Shown here: piece after piece, positions 54,594 through 62,868 of the stretch
Layout of the letters: each line of letters starts with the position of its first letter
Numbering within the stretch: the first letter of the stretch is position 1
Source of the DNA: Halopseudomonas nanhaiensis
GTDB taxonomy: Bacteria > Pseudomonadota > Gammaproteobacteria > Pseudomonadales > Pseudomonadaceae
Reading direction: 5' to 3'
Length of the DNA: 64,000 bases
Assembly: GCF_020025155.1 (NCBI RefSeq)
Contig: NZ_CP073751.1
Location: 558,001-622,000, forward strand
Notes under the pieces: model-generated
Databases searched by the model: none
The model's input: only the letters and a program-made list of their open reading frames with translations
What the model was told of the DNA's origin: nothing
Position numbers and translations under genes: made by a program

Positions 54594-55499
54594 TCAGGCG
54601 AACTTCTGGATGTTCGCCATCAGCTCACGCAGCGCTTCGATATTGTCCTTCGGGTGCACGGCGCCTTCGAAGCTGCACAGCTTCTCGAAGTTGGCCGCGA
54701 CATCTTCCGGCGTGAAGCCTTCGTCGGGGTTGAAGCCGATGCCCAGCGAACGCTCCCAGCGCACCTTGCCCATCCAGCCGCCGCCGACTTCGAACAGGCT
54801 ACCCGTTTCCTTGCAGTCTTCCGAGCACAGATAGGCTACCAAGGGGCTGACCAGTTCGGGCTTGAGCTTTTCGAACGCGCCCGGCGGGAACAGGCCTTCG
54901 GTCATGCGCGTGCCGCCAGTCGGGGCGATCGCGTTGACGAAGATGTTGTTCTTGCGGCCTTCGATCGCCAGGGTGCGGGTCAGGCCGTACAGGCCCAGCT
55001 TGGCCATGCCGTAGTTGGCCTGGCCGAAGTTGCCATAGATACCGGAGGTGGAGGCAGTGAAGATCACGCGACCAAAGTTGCTGTCCTTCATGTGCGGCCA
55101 GGCGGCGTGGGTCACCTTGTAGGCGCCTTCCACGTGCACGCGATAGACCAGATCCCAGTCGGCATCGGTCATCTTGGCGAAGCTCTTGTCGCGCAGGATG
55201 CCGGCGTTGTTCACCACAACGTCGACACGGCCGAAGTTGTCCATGGCGCACTGGACGATCTTGTCGCCGTCGATCACGTTTTCCGGATTGGCTACTGCGG
55301 TGCCGCCAGCGGCCTTGATTTCCTCGACCACCTTCAGCGCGGCTTCGCTGTTGGCGCCTTCCCCCTGGGTGCTGCCACCCAGATCATTCACGATGACCTT
55401 GGCGCCATGCTTGGCGAACAGCAGTGCGTGGGCGCGGCCGATGCCACCACCGGCGCCGGTAACGATGACGACCTTGTCGTCAAAACGGATATCGCTCAT
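54594..55499 (-). CDS. SDR dehydrogenase, multifunctional-enzyme-2 N-domain type
   Basis: 301 residues. Cofactor motif VTGAGGGIGRAHAL, VNDLGGSTQGEG, NNAGILRDKSFAKM, Ser in TASTSGIYGNFGQ and the YGMAK catalytic pair; this wording matches the 3-hydroxyacyl-CoA dehydrogenase domain of peroxisomal multifunctional enzyme 2 and its bacterial homologues. It probably acts on CoA-linked fatty acid or sterol-type intermediates. Monocistronic, divergent from the response regulator gene. Confidence 0.88.
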   Translation of the reverse strand: MSDIRFDDKVVIVTGAGGGIGRAHALLFAKHGAKVIVNDLGGSTQGEGANSEAALKVVEEIKAAGGTAVANPENVIDGDKIVQCAMDNFGRVDVVVNNAGILRDKSFAKMTDADWDLVYRVHVEGAYKVTHAAWPHMKDSNFGRVIFTASTSGIYGNFGQANYGMAKLGLYGLTRTLAIEGRKNNIFVNAIAPTGGTRMTEGLFPPGAFEKLKPELVSPLVAYLCSEDCKETGSLFEVGGGWMGKVRWERSLGIGFNPDEGFTPEDVAANFEKLCSFEGAVHPKDNIEALRELMANIQKFA

Positions 55500-55696
55500 G
55501 GATCATCCTCTCGGTATGCAGGTTAAAAACGGCGCCCAGTGTCGGCCATGGCCAAGGCGATTGGCAAGGGCTGCGCGCACCCTGAATATCCGTGCATAAC
55601 CGCGCGGAACGCCCGTTTTCACGCTGAACCATCTGGCAGCCGCGCAGCTCCGATACTTTCGATGGTGGACAGATGACAAACTCCGATATGCGTATA

Positions 55697-55711
55697 TGAT
55701 AACCATTCGCA
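55697..55711 (+). promoter_or_regulatory. Fur-box-like sequence upstream of the response regulator
   Basis: TGATAACCATTCGCA matches 12 of 15 positions of the 7-1-7 Fur core TGATAATCATTATCA. It overlaps the end of a TATGAT -10-like hexamer (55695-55700), the right place to block transcription of the regulator under iron plenty. Confidence 0.65.
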
Positions 55712-55726
55712 TCAGGGAGGTTGGCG

Positions 55727-56422
55727 ATGGGCGCGCATCTTGGCCGCATCATGATTATTGAAGATGATTCGACGCTGGGCGACCAACTCGCTCAATTATT
55801 GCAGGGTTGTGGATACGCTACGGAGCGCTACGAGGACGGCCTGGTGGGTCTGGATGCAGCGCTTGCGCGAGACGCTCAGTTGATCCTGTTGGACATCAAG
55901 CTTCCCGGTTTGAACGGCTTGAGCCTGCTCAAACGACTGCGTGAAGCCAAACAGACCCCGGTGATCATGCTCACCGCCTGCGGCGCGGAGGAGGAACGGA
56001 TCCGGGGTCTGCGCCACGGTGCCGATGATTACCTGGCGAAGCCGTTCAATGTCGAGGAACTGACGTTGCGGATTGATGCGGTGCTCAGGCGTAGCCGGAC
56101 TGCCCTTCGGGCCATGAAGACCGAGCCGACGCAGCTGCAGATCGGTGACTTGCGACTGGATCGGGCGTGTCAGACGGTACACGTGCGGCAGCAGATGATC
56201 GACATCACCCCCATACAGTTTCGTCTGTTGTGGCAGCTGGTCGCCCAGCGCGGCGAGGCATTGTCCAAGGCGTATCTGTACCGGCTCGTGTTCGACCGCG
56301 ATTACAGTCGCTACGACCGCAGCCTGGAGATGCATATCAGCCGCATCCGCCGCCGTCTTCAGCAAGCAGGCCTCGCCGATCCGATCCAGACGCTGCATGG
56401 CCGCGGATACGTGTATTCATGA
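55727..56422 (+). CDS. OmpR-family response regulator of the iron-uptake cluster
   Basis: 231 residues: receiver domain with IIEDDSTLG, phospho-acceptor Asp56 (LLDIKLPGLNG) and the Lys of LAKPFNVEEL, then an OmpR/PhoB winged helix ending HGRGYVYS. ATG 55727 follows the strong AGGGAGG; a TTG two codons earlier is not needed. The stop overlaps the kinase start as ATGA. By position it should control the receptor and ABC genes that follow, as PfeR does for a siderophore receptor in P. aeruginosa. Confidence 0.9.
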   Translation: MGAHLGRIMIIEDDSTLGDQLAQLLQGCGYATERYEDGLVGLDAALARDAQLILLDIKLPGLNGLSLLKRLREAKQTPVIMLTACGAEEERIRGLRHGADDYLAKPFNVEELTLRIDAVLRRSRTALRAMKTEPTQLQIGDLRLDRACQTVHVRQQMIDITPIQFRLLWQLVAQRGEALSKAYLYRLVFDRDYSRYDRSLEMHISRIRRRLQQAGLADPIQTLHGRGYVYS

Positions 56423-57771
56423 ACCGGCCGCTGTGGTGGAAGCTCTGCGCAACGCTGGTGCTGGGCATGCTCGCGCTGTTCTGGACCATCTCGCATCTGA
56501 CCTGGGAAGCCGAAGAGGCGATGAGCTTCATCGCGCAGGCGCATCAAAAGACGCTGCGCAGCTACGGCGCACAGGCTGAGGCGATCTACCGTGCCGGAAA
56601 CGACGAAGCGCTCGCCAGTTGGCTGAATACCTTGCAGGAGCAGGAGTCGACATGGGCGGCGGTGGTTCGGACTGATCTTGAGCCAGTCGCCGGTAGCACG
56701 CTGTCGCCGCGCTTTGTCGAGGGCTTCGGCCTGGGGCGCGACGTGTCCTGGAAGATACATCTGTATTTTGATGAAAATCCGATCATGGACCTGCCGTTCA
56801 GCGATGGTCGCACGCACTTCGTGATTCAGCTGCCTGACCGGATGCGACCCGGGTTTTACTGGTCATCCTCACGGTTGCTGTTGCAGCTGGTGCTGCCGTT
56901 GACTGTGCTGCTGGTGATCTGCCTTGTGCTCTACCGCCACCTGATGCATCCATTGCGTCGCCTCGAACAAGCCGCGCGTCGCTTCAGCGAGGGCGACTTC
57001 AGTGCCCGAGTCGGGCTGGTGCCCGGCGTGCGCAAGGACGAAATAGCGGCACTCGCGCAGGCGTTCGACAGCATGGCCGACCGCACTGCAGAACTGATCC
57101 TGCAGCAGCGACAACGGTTGTCCGACATGTCCCATGAACTGCGCACGCCGCTTGCGCGAATCGGACTGGCGGTGAGCCTGGCCGAGCAGCAGGGCACCGA
57201 TCAGCAGCTGGCCAAACGCATCCGCTCCGAATGCGATGAGATGCGCCGTCTGGTCGAGGACGCGCTGACCTTGAGCTGGCTGGAAAACGAATCACCGACG
57301 CTGCGCGATGAATCGCTGGACTTGACCGAATTGCTCGACACCCTCGTCGACGATGCGCGCTTCGAGTATCCCGACCGGGCGATAGATTCCACGCTGCCGG
57401 CTCAGGCGCCGTTGGCCGCGAGCAGTCACAGGGCGCTTGGCCAGGCGATAGAGAACGTTCTGCGCAACGCGCTGATTCACACACCGGTCGGCGGTACCGT
57501 GCGCGTCGAGCTGGCAGAGCGTCGCCATCAATGGCACCTGACGGTTGTCGATCAGGGGCCGGGCGTGCCCGGCGACATGCTCGAACGAATATTTCATCCG
57601 TTCTTCCGGGCGCCGTCGAGAGAGACGTCTGGCCGCTCCGGCTTCGGTCTCGGTCTGGCATTGGCCAGACGGCAGATCCGCGCCACCGGCGGCACCATTT
57701 CAGCCCGCAATGTAGCAAGTGGCGGGCTGGCGATCGACATTCTGCTGCCGCGACACACGGAGGAGGCGTAA
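56419..57771 (+). CDS. Sensor histidine kinase of the iron-uptake cluster
   Basis: 450 residues: one membrane helix near residues 6-26, a periplasmic sensor region of about 120 residues (28-150), a second helix near 152-173, then HAMP, dimerisation (His in MSHELRTPLARIG) and ATPase domains (NVLRNALIHT, DQGPGVPG, GRSGFGLGLALAR). The topology is that of an EnvZ/PfeS-type kinase that reads a periplasmic ligand. The ligand is probably the imported iron complex or iron itself. It is coupled to the regulator upstream, and 84 bp separate it from the receptor. Confidence 0.9.
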   Translation: MNRPLWWKLCATLVLGMLALFWTISHLTWEAEEAMSFIAQAHQKTLRSYGAQAEAIYRAGNDEALASWLNTLQEQESTWAAVVRTDLEPVAGSTLSPRFVEGFGLGRDVSWKIHLYFDENPIMDLPFSDGRTHFVIQLPDRMRPGFYWSSSRLLLQLVLPLTVLLVICLVLYRHLMHPLRRLEQAARRFSEGDFSARVGLVPGVRKDEIAALAQAFDSMADRTAELILQQRQRLSDMSHELRTPLARIGLAVSLAEQQGTDQQLAKRIRSECDEMRRLVEDALTLSWLENESPTLRDESLDLTELLDTLVDDARFEYPDRAIDSTLPAQAPLAASSHRALGQAIENVLRNALIHTPVGGTVRVELAERRHQWHLTVVDQGPGVPGDMLERIFHPFFRAPSRETSGRSGFGLGLALARRQIRATGGTISARNVASGGLAIDILLPRHTEEA

Positions 57772-57808
57772 CAATTGTAAAAGTGGTTTATTGCACGGGC
57801 GAGGTAAA

Positions 57809-57840
57809 TGAGAATGCGCACCAAATGAGAATCAGTATTG
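57809..57840 (+). promoter_or_regulatory. Fur-box-like tandem before the TonB-dependent receptor
   Basis: Two overlapping Fur-core-like elements: TGAGAATGCGCACCA (57809, 9 of 15 by eye) and TGAGAATCAGTATTG (57826, 11 of 15). They lie 15-47 bp before the receptor ATG and downstream of no clear -35/-10, so placement relative to the start site is uncertain. Confidence 0.6.
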
Positions 57841-57855
57841 ATAGGAGTAGGTCGC

Positions 57856-59829
57856 ATGTCTCATCGTGTCGTTGCAGGGAGCCTGGGGTTGGCCCCGCTT
57901 GCTGTGGGCTTTTCGCTCCTTGGCTGTATCCCGTTGGCCAAGGCTCAGGAGGTGGTGACCGAGCTGCCCACCTTGCAAATCGTCGGTGAGCGCCAGTCCG
58001 CTTCCTGCCGCAGTGTCTCGTCAGAGGAGCTGTCGCATTATCAGGCGGCTGACCTGGAAGATGTCTTTGCATCCGAGCCCGATGTCAGCGTCGGTGGCGG
58101 GCACAGCGTTGCGCAGAAACTCTACCTACGCGGCATCGAAGACACGCTGTTGAACATTCGCATAGATGGTGCGCAGCAGGTCGGACAGACGTTCCATCAC
58201 ACCGGTCGTATCACCATTGAGCCGGAGCTGCTCAAGCGGGCGGATATCCAGGCCGGTACTTCCGATGCCCTGGCCGGTCCCGGTGCCCTGGGCGGTAGCA
58301 TTCGCTTCGTCACCAAGGATCCGGAGGATTTGCTGCGGCCTGGCGAGAACCTCGGCGCACTGACCAAGGGTACCTATTTCAGCAACGCCGAAGGTTACAA
58401 GGCCAGCGCCAGCGTCTTCGGTCGGTTTTCGGAAGACTGGTCAGGGCTGCTAATGGCAACCCATCAGGATCAGAACGACTACGAGGACGGCAGCAACGAC
58501 GTCGTGTATGGCTCCGGCTCGCGTCAGGGGCTGGGGTTCGCCAAGCTGGTGGGCCATCTGAGCGAGGCTCAGACCCTGCGGCTGAGCTATGAACGTCGCG
58601 AGGACGAGGGCGAGCGTACCCAGCGTCCGCAGTGGGTACCGAGCTCGTTCAACCGCCTGTATCCGATCGACAATCAGCGCGAAACCTGGAATGTCGGTTA
58701 TGCATTCGCACCCGCTCACATGCCGCTGGTTGATGTCGAGCTGACGACGTTTCACACGCAGAATCACCTCGAGCAAAACGTGATCGGTCGTTGGGGGTTG
58801 TACGAGTCACAGGCAGAGTCCTGGGGATTCGATGCACGCAACACAAGCCTAGTCGGCGATCACCAGTTGACATACGGATTTGATTACCGCGAAGACGATC
58901 TCACTGCCGGGCCCGGCACGGACCCTTCCGAGCAGGAGCAGCTAGGGCGTGTGCAGGGCGTATATGTCCAGGATTACTGGAGCCTGACCGATCGCCTGCT
59001 GTTCGGCCTCGGTGCGCGTTATGATCGCTACCGCCTGACCGACAGCGACGGGCAGCGTTTCGATGAAAGCGACCTGAGTCCGAACGCCAGCCTGCGCTTT
59101 CAGGCGACGCCGGCTCTCGCCTTGCGCGCAGCGCACACCAGGGCTTTCCGCGGTCCGCAGGTACGCGATGGGTTCAAGGCGGATAGCGCCGCGCTGGCTC
59201 CCGATCTGCAGCCGGAACAGGCCCGTACGTCCGAGCTGGGCTTCGATTATGCGAAGCGTCGCTGGACACTGGCAGGCAAGGTGTATCGCACCGAGATTCA
59301 GGATGCCATTGCCGACCCCGTCCCGCGTCCGGCGGTCTATCTCAACGCTGGCGATCTGGAGTCCGAAGGTGTGCTGGTTGAGGCTGGCTATCACTGGGAT
59401 GCCTTGAGTGTCGGCGCGAGTTACCATCACAACGACAGCACCATCGACGGCAACGACCTGAACGTGTACGAGCACAACGGTCTCGGCGCCAGCGTCGGCG
59501 ACACCTGGGTTCTCAACGCCGATTATCAATACAGCGCCTCGCTCACGTTCGGTTGGCTGGGCCGTTTCGTGGAGTCGATCGATTCGCTCGAGACCAGCGT
59601 AGGCCGGATCGACAAGCCGGGGTACGGCGTGCATGACTTGTACGTGAGCTGGCTGCCGTTGGCGGACGAGTCGCTGAACCTCACGCTGACGCTGAAAAAT
59701 GCGCTCGACAAGGATTACCTCGATCACGCCAGCAATGAAGATTTCGAGGCCATCGAGGAGTACGAAGGCATAATCGGCTCGGCAGAGCCAGGCCGCGAGC
59801 TTCGTCTGTCTGCCGCGTTGCGCTTCTGA
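57856..59829 (+). CDS. TonB-dependent outer-membrane receptor
   Basis: 657 residues with a signal peptide (cut probably after PLAKA), a TonB-box-like LPTLQIVGE, a plug domain (about 55-165, LYLRGIEDTLLNIRIDGAQ, AGPGALGGSIRFVT), and a 22-strand barrel ending in the C-terminal Phe of LSAALRF. There is no N-terminal signalling domain, consistent with control by the two-component pair rather than a FecI/FecR type. Barrel motifs such as ALRAAHTRAFRGP and TSELGFDYAKR are general. Substrate (catecholate, hydroxamate or heme) cannot be read. Stop overlaps the next start as TGATG. Confidence 0.92.
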   Translation: MSHRVVAGSLGLAPLAVGFSLLGCIPLAKAQEVVTELPTLQIVGERQSASCRSVSSEELSHYQAADLEDVFASEPDVSVGGGHSVAQKLYLRGIEDTLLNIRIDGAQQVGQTFHHTGRITIEPELLKRADIQAGTSDALAGPGALGGSIRFVTKDPEDLLRPGENLGALTKGTYFSNAEGYKASASVFGRFSEDWSGLLMATHQDQNDYEDGSNDVVYGSGSRQGLGFAKLVGHLSEAQTLRLSYERREDEGERTQRPQWVPSSFNRLYPIDNQRETWNVGYAFAPAHMPLVDVELTTFHTQNHLEQNVIGRWGLYESQAESWGFDARNTSLVGDHQLTYGFDYREDDLTAGPGTDPSEQEQLGRVQGVYVQDYWSLTDRLLFGLGARYDRYRLTDSDGQRFDESDLSPNASLRFQATPALALRAAHTRAFRGPQVRDGFKADSAALAPDLQPEQARTSELGFDYAKRRWTLAGKVYRTEIQDAIADPVPRPAVYLNAGDLESEGVLVEAGYHWDALSVGASYHHNDSTIDGNDLNVYEHNGLGASVGDTWVLNADYQYSASLTFGWLGRFVESIDSLETSVGRIDKPGYGVHDLYVSWLPLADESLNLTLTLKNALDKDYLDHASNEDFEAIEEYEGIIGSAEPGRELRLSAALRF

Positions 59830-60953
59830 TGACGGTACGACTCATAGGGCGCAGCGCGGCAAGAGGCCTGCTGGCTGCGCTGCTGTTCGCCTGCACGATG
59901 CCCGCTATGGCCATGCAGGACCTGGCGGGCCGGGAGCTCACCCGGCCGGCTGAGGTCAAGCGAGTGGTTTTGGGCGAAGGCCGTCTGTTACCGGTACTGG
60001 CCATACTCGAAGGCGATGAGCTCACCGACCGCCTGGTGGGCATGCCGCGTGATCTGCCTCTGGTATCACCGGGCACTCATGAGGCCTACCGCCAGCGCTT
60101 TCCGGAAATAGACCAGCTCCCCGCTGTAGGGCGTGGTAGCGCCGACACCTTCAATGCTGAACAGGTGCTGGCACTCAGGCCCGATCTGGTGGTGCTCAGC
60201 CTGCATGGTCATGGCCCGGGTGCAGGCGAGACGAGGCTAGTTGAGCAGCTCGAAGCCGCGGGAGTCGCGGTAGCCTTCGTCGACTTTCGTAACGAGCCGC
60301 TGCGACATACGCCGCGCAGCATCGAGCTGCTGGGTTGGCTGCTGGATCGGGAAGATGCTGCGCAAGAGTTCGTGTCTTACTACCAGGCCCAGCTGGACGA
60401 CATTCGCACGCGGCTGGACACCGTAACCGAGCGTCCGACCGTGTTCCTGCACAGTCGCGCCGGGCTGTCCGACGTGTGTTGCGAGACCATGGCCCGCGGC
60501 ATGCTGGCCAATCTGCTCGATGCGGCCGGCGGTCAAAACCTGGCGTCGAACCTGCTGCCTGGGGCAGTCGGAACGATCAGCCTCGAACTGCTGATGACGC
60601 GTCCCGCCGACCTTTACGTGGCCAGCGGAGTCGGGTCACAAAGCTCGTTCGAGCGCGGCGCAAAGTATGTGGCGATGGGGCCGGGAGTTAGCGAAACAGC
60701 AGCGCGCACCACGCTGCGCAAGCTGGTCGAGGAGCCACCGTTGTCGCGAGTCCCCACGCTAGCCAACGGCAAGGTGGCGGCCATCTGGCACGATTTCTAC
60801 AACACCCCGTTCAATATCGTTGCGGTGCAGGTGTTGGCGAAATGGCTGCATCCGGCTGCGTTCGCTGACGTCGATCCCGCACAGACGCTGCAGACCATGC
60901 AGCAGCGCTTTCAACCCGTAGCGCTGCCCGGCACGTATTGGGTGATGTTGTGA
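59829..60953 (+). CDS. Periplasmic iron-complex binding protein
   Basis: 374 residues of the BtuF/FhuD-type helical-backbone family. The signal peptide runs to PAMA and does not match a strict lipobox, so a soluble periplasmic protein is likely. The body has LQPDLVVLS-like ALRPDLVVLSLHG, VAFVDFRNEPL, and FLHSRAGLSDVCCETMARGM, an unusual vicinal Cys pair. Ligand unknown. It overlaps the receptor stop and, as GTGA, the permease start. Confidence 0.87.
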   Translation: MTVRLIGRSAARGLLAALLFACTMPAMAMQDLAGRELTRPAEVKRVVLGEGRLLPVLAILEGDELTDRLVGMPRDLPLVSPGTHEAYRQRFPEIDQLPAVGRGSADTFNAEQVLALRPDLVVLSLHGHGPGAGETRLVEQLEAAGVAVAFVDFRNEPLRHTPRSIELLGWLLDREDAAQEFVSYYQAQLDDIRTRLDTVTERPTVFLHSRAGLSDVCCETMARGMLANLLDAAGGQNLASNLLPGAVGTISLELLMTRPADLYVASGVGSQSSFERGAKYVAMGPGVSETAARTTLRKLVEEPPLSRVPTLANGKVAAIWHDFYNTPFNIVAVQVLAKWLHPAAFADVDPAQTLQTMQQRFQPVALPGTYWVML

Positions 60954-61996
60954 GCACAGCTCTGTCACAAGCCTATCGACGACTGATATTCAAGCGTGCG
61001 GCGGTGCTCGCGGCATTGCTGGTGCTCAGCATCGCCTCGTTCATCATCGACCTATCGGTCGGTCCTGTGATGCTCAGCGGCGTAGAGGTGCTCGAAGCGA
61101 TTCTGGGTCTGGAAACCGCTGATACCTTGAATCGGGTAGTGATTCTTGAGCTGCGGCTGCCCTACGCACTGATGGCACTGCTGGTCGGCGCCAGTCTGGG
61201 GTTGGCTGGCGCAGAGATGCAAACCGCGCTGAACAATCCATTGGCCAGTCCGTTCACCCTGGGTATCGGTGCCGCGGCAACGGTGGGAGCTTCGCTGGTC
61301 ATCGTGTTCGGCGCACACTGGTCCGGACTCAGCCAGACCGTGCTGCTGCCGATCGCCGCCAGTTTCTGCGCAGCGGCGGCCTGCGCCCTGCTGCTGTTGG
61401 TGAGCCGGGTGCTGGGTACGGCCGTGCATACCCTGGTGCTATTCGGCATTGCGCTGCTATTCGGCCTCAACGCGCTGGTCGGCCTGATTCAGTTTCTTGC
61501 CGACGCCGAGGCAGTTCAGCAGATCGTGTACTGGACGTTGGGCAGTCTGGCTCGCTCCAGTCTGGACCGAGCCGCTTTGCTCGCTGTGGCGTTTGCGTTG
61601 TGCATGTTCTTCGCCTGGCGGCAGGCCTGGCCCATGACCCTGTTGCGCAGCGGGGAAGCTCAGGCGGCAAGTCTGGGGGTAGCGGTCGGCCGGTTGCGAG
61701 TCGCCGTATTCATCCGTGTCAGCGTGCTGACGGGGGTGGCTACCGCTTTCGTTGGTGAAGTCGGCTTCATCGGGTTGGTAGGCCCGCATGTTGCTCGCCT
61801 GTTGCTCGGAGAGGATCACCGCTTCTTTCTGCCGGGTAGCGCCCTGGCCGGCGCACTGTTGCTCTCGCTGGCGTCGGTCGCCAGCCGCAGCCTGCTGCCG
61901 GGCGTGATACTGCCGGTCGGTCTGGTGACCGCTCTGGTCGGGGTGCCGCTATTCATCGTCTTGATTACCGCGCGCGGTCAGCGAGGGCAGTGGTGA
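60950..61996 (+). CDS. FecCD-family iron-complex permease
   Basis: 348 residues, about ten membrane helices. Family marks are RLPYALMALLVGASLGLAGAEMQTALNNPLASPFTLG, LVLFGIALLFGLNALV, YWTLGSLAR, and FVGEVGFIGLVGPHVARLLLGEDHR with the EAA-like loop, plus LLPGVILPVGLVTALVGVPLFI. Start chosen at GTG 60950, which overlaps the binding protein stop; an upstream TTG is also in frame. It overlaps the ATPase start by one base as TGATG. Confidence 0.92.
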   Translation: MSTALSQAYRRLIFKRAAVLAALLVLSIASFIIDLSVGPVMLSGVEVLEAILGLETADTLNRVVILELRLPYALMALLVGASLGLAGAEMQTALNNPLASPFTLGIGAAATVGASLVIVFGAHWSGLSQTVLLPIAASFCAAAACALLLLVSRVLGTAVHTLVLFGIALLFGLNALVGLIQFLADAEAVQQIVYWTLGSLARSSLDRAALLAVAFALCMFFAWRQAWPMTLLRSGEAQAASLGVAVGRLRVAVFIRVSVLTGVATAFVGEVGFIGLVGPHVARLLLGEDHRFFLPGSALAGALLLSLASVASRSLLPGVILPVGLVTALVGVPLFIVLITARGQRGQW

Positions 61997-62802
61997 TGCT
62001 GCATATCGATCAACTGTCGTGCTCGTATGGCAAACATGTGGTGCTTCGAGCTGTTTCGCTGGCACCGGTCGAGGGCGGGTCACTGGTGGCGCTACTCGGG
62101 CCCAACGGTGCGGGCAAGTCGACGCTGATCCGTGCCCTCGCCGGGGTGCAACCGTCCACCGGACGCGTCGCGCTTAACGGCGAACAGGTAGGCCAGATGA
62201 GCGTCGTTGACCGTCACCGAAACCTGGCTTACCTGCCGCAAACCCTGCCGCAAGCTTCTTCGCTGGTGGTGTACGAACTGCTCTTGGGATCGGCGCGCCT
62301 GGCCGGGATGACTGCAGATGAGAGTGTGCGGGAGATCGAAGCCGTGTCGGCGCGACTCGACATCACGCCGCTTCTCCTTCGTCAGTTGGCGCAGCTGTCC
62401 GGCGGGCAGCGGCAGATGGTTGGGCTGGCGCAGACGCTGGTCCGTCGTGCATTGCTGTTGCTTCTCGACGAGCCTACCAGTGCACTGGACTTGCGCTGGC
62501 AGTTGAAGGTGCTGGAAGTGGTGAAGGAATACGTCGAGCGTGAGCAGCGTATCGCTCTGTTCGCCTGCCACGATCTGAATCTGGCGCTGCGCTTCGCCAG
62601 CGATGTCGTGTTATTGGGAGGCGAGGGGCAATGCCGAACCGGCACTCCGGCTGACTTGATCACGCCCGAAGCGCTACAGCGAACCTATGGGGTGCAAGCT
62701 CGGGTAGAACGCTGTTCGCAGGGTTACCCGGTGGTGCTGGCCGACGCGGCGCTGGGCGTCGATTTGCAGGCTGATGCCAGGCCTGAAGGCCCCGGGCGGT
62801 AG
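61996..62802 (+). CDS. ABC transporter ATP-binding protein of the iron-uptake system
   Basis: 268 residues, FepC/FhuC/BtuD-type. Walker A GPNGAGKSTLIRAL, signature LSGGQRQMVGLAQ, Walker B LLLLDEPTSALD and switch His in ACHDLNLAL are intact, so a working importer ATPase. The C-terminal LITPEALQRTYGVQARV is typical of iron-siderophore importers. Last gene of the cluster; a hairpin follows at 62824. Confidence 0.92.
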   Translation: MLHIDQLSCSYGKHVVLRAVSLAPVEGGSLVALLGPNGAGKSTLIRALAGVQPSTGRVALNGEQVGQMSVVDRHRNLAYLPQTLPQASSLVVYELLLGSARLAGMTADESVREIEAVSARLDITPLLLRQLAQLSGGQRQMVGLAQTLVRRALLLLLDEPTSALDLRWQLKVLEVVKEYVEREQRIALFACHDLNLALRFASDVVLLGGEGQCRTGTPADLITPEALQRTYGVQARVERCSQGYPVVLADAALGVDLQADARPEGPGR

Positions 62803-62815
62803 GGCGGCAGTCGCT

Positions 62816-62844
62816 AAAAAAAAGGCCGCCCGGTTGGGGCGGCC
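62816..62844 (-). terminator. Terminator of the thiolase, in the gap after the ABC operon
   Basis: Stem GGCCGCCC / GGGCGGCC (eight bp, five-base loop) with eight A on its left. Read on the minus strand this is stem then T-tract, a good intrinsic terminator 25 bases past the thiolase stop. For the plus-strand operon it gives only a hairpin. Confidence 0.8.
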
Positions 62845-62868
62845 CGGATCTGTCTCAGGGAAACCTAA

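Noticed and set aside
57856-59829. Heme receptor assignment for the TonB-dependent receptor
   Set aside because: An FRGP sequence recalls the FRAP motif, but NPNL is absent and no heme-uptake partners such as heme oxygenase are seen; left as substrate-unknown.
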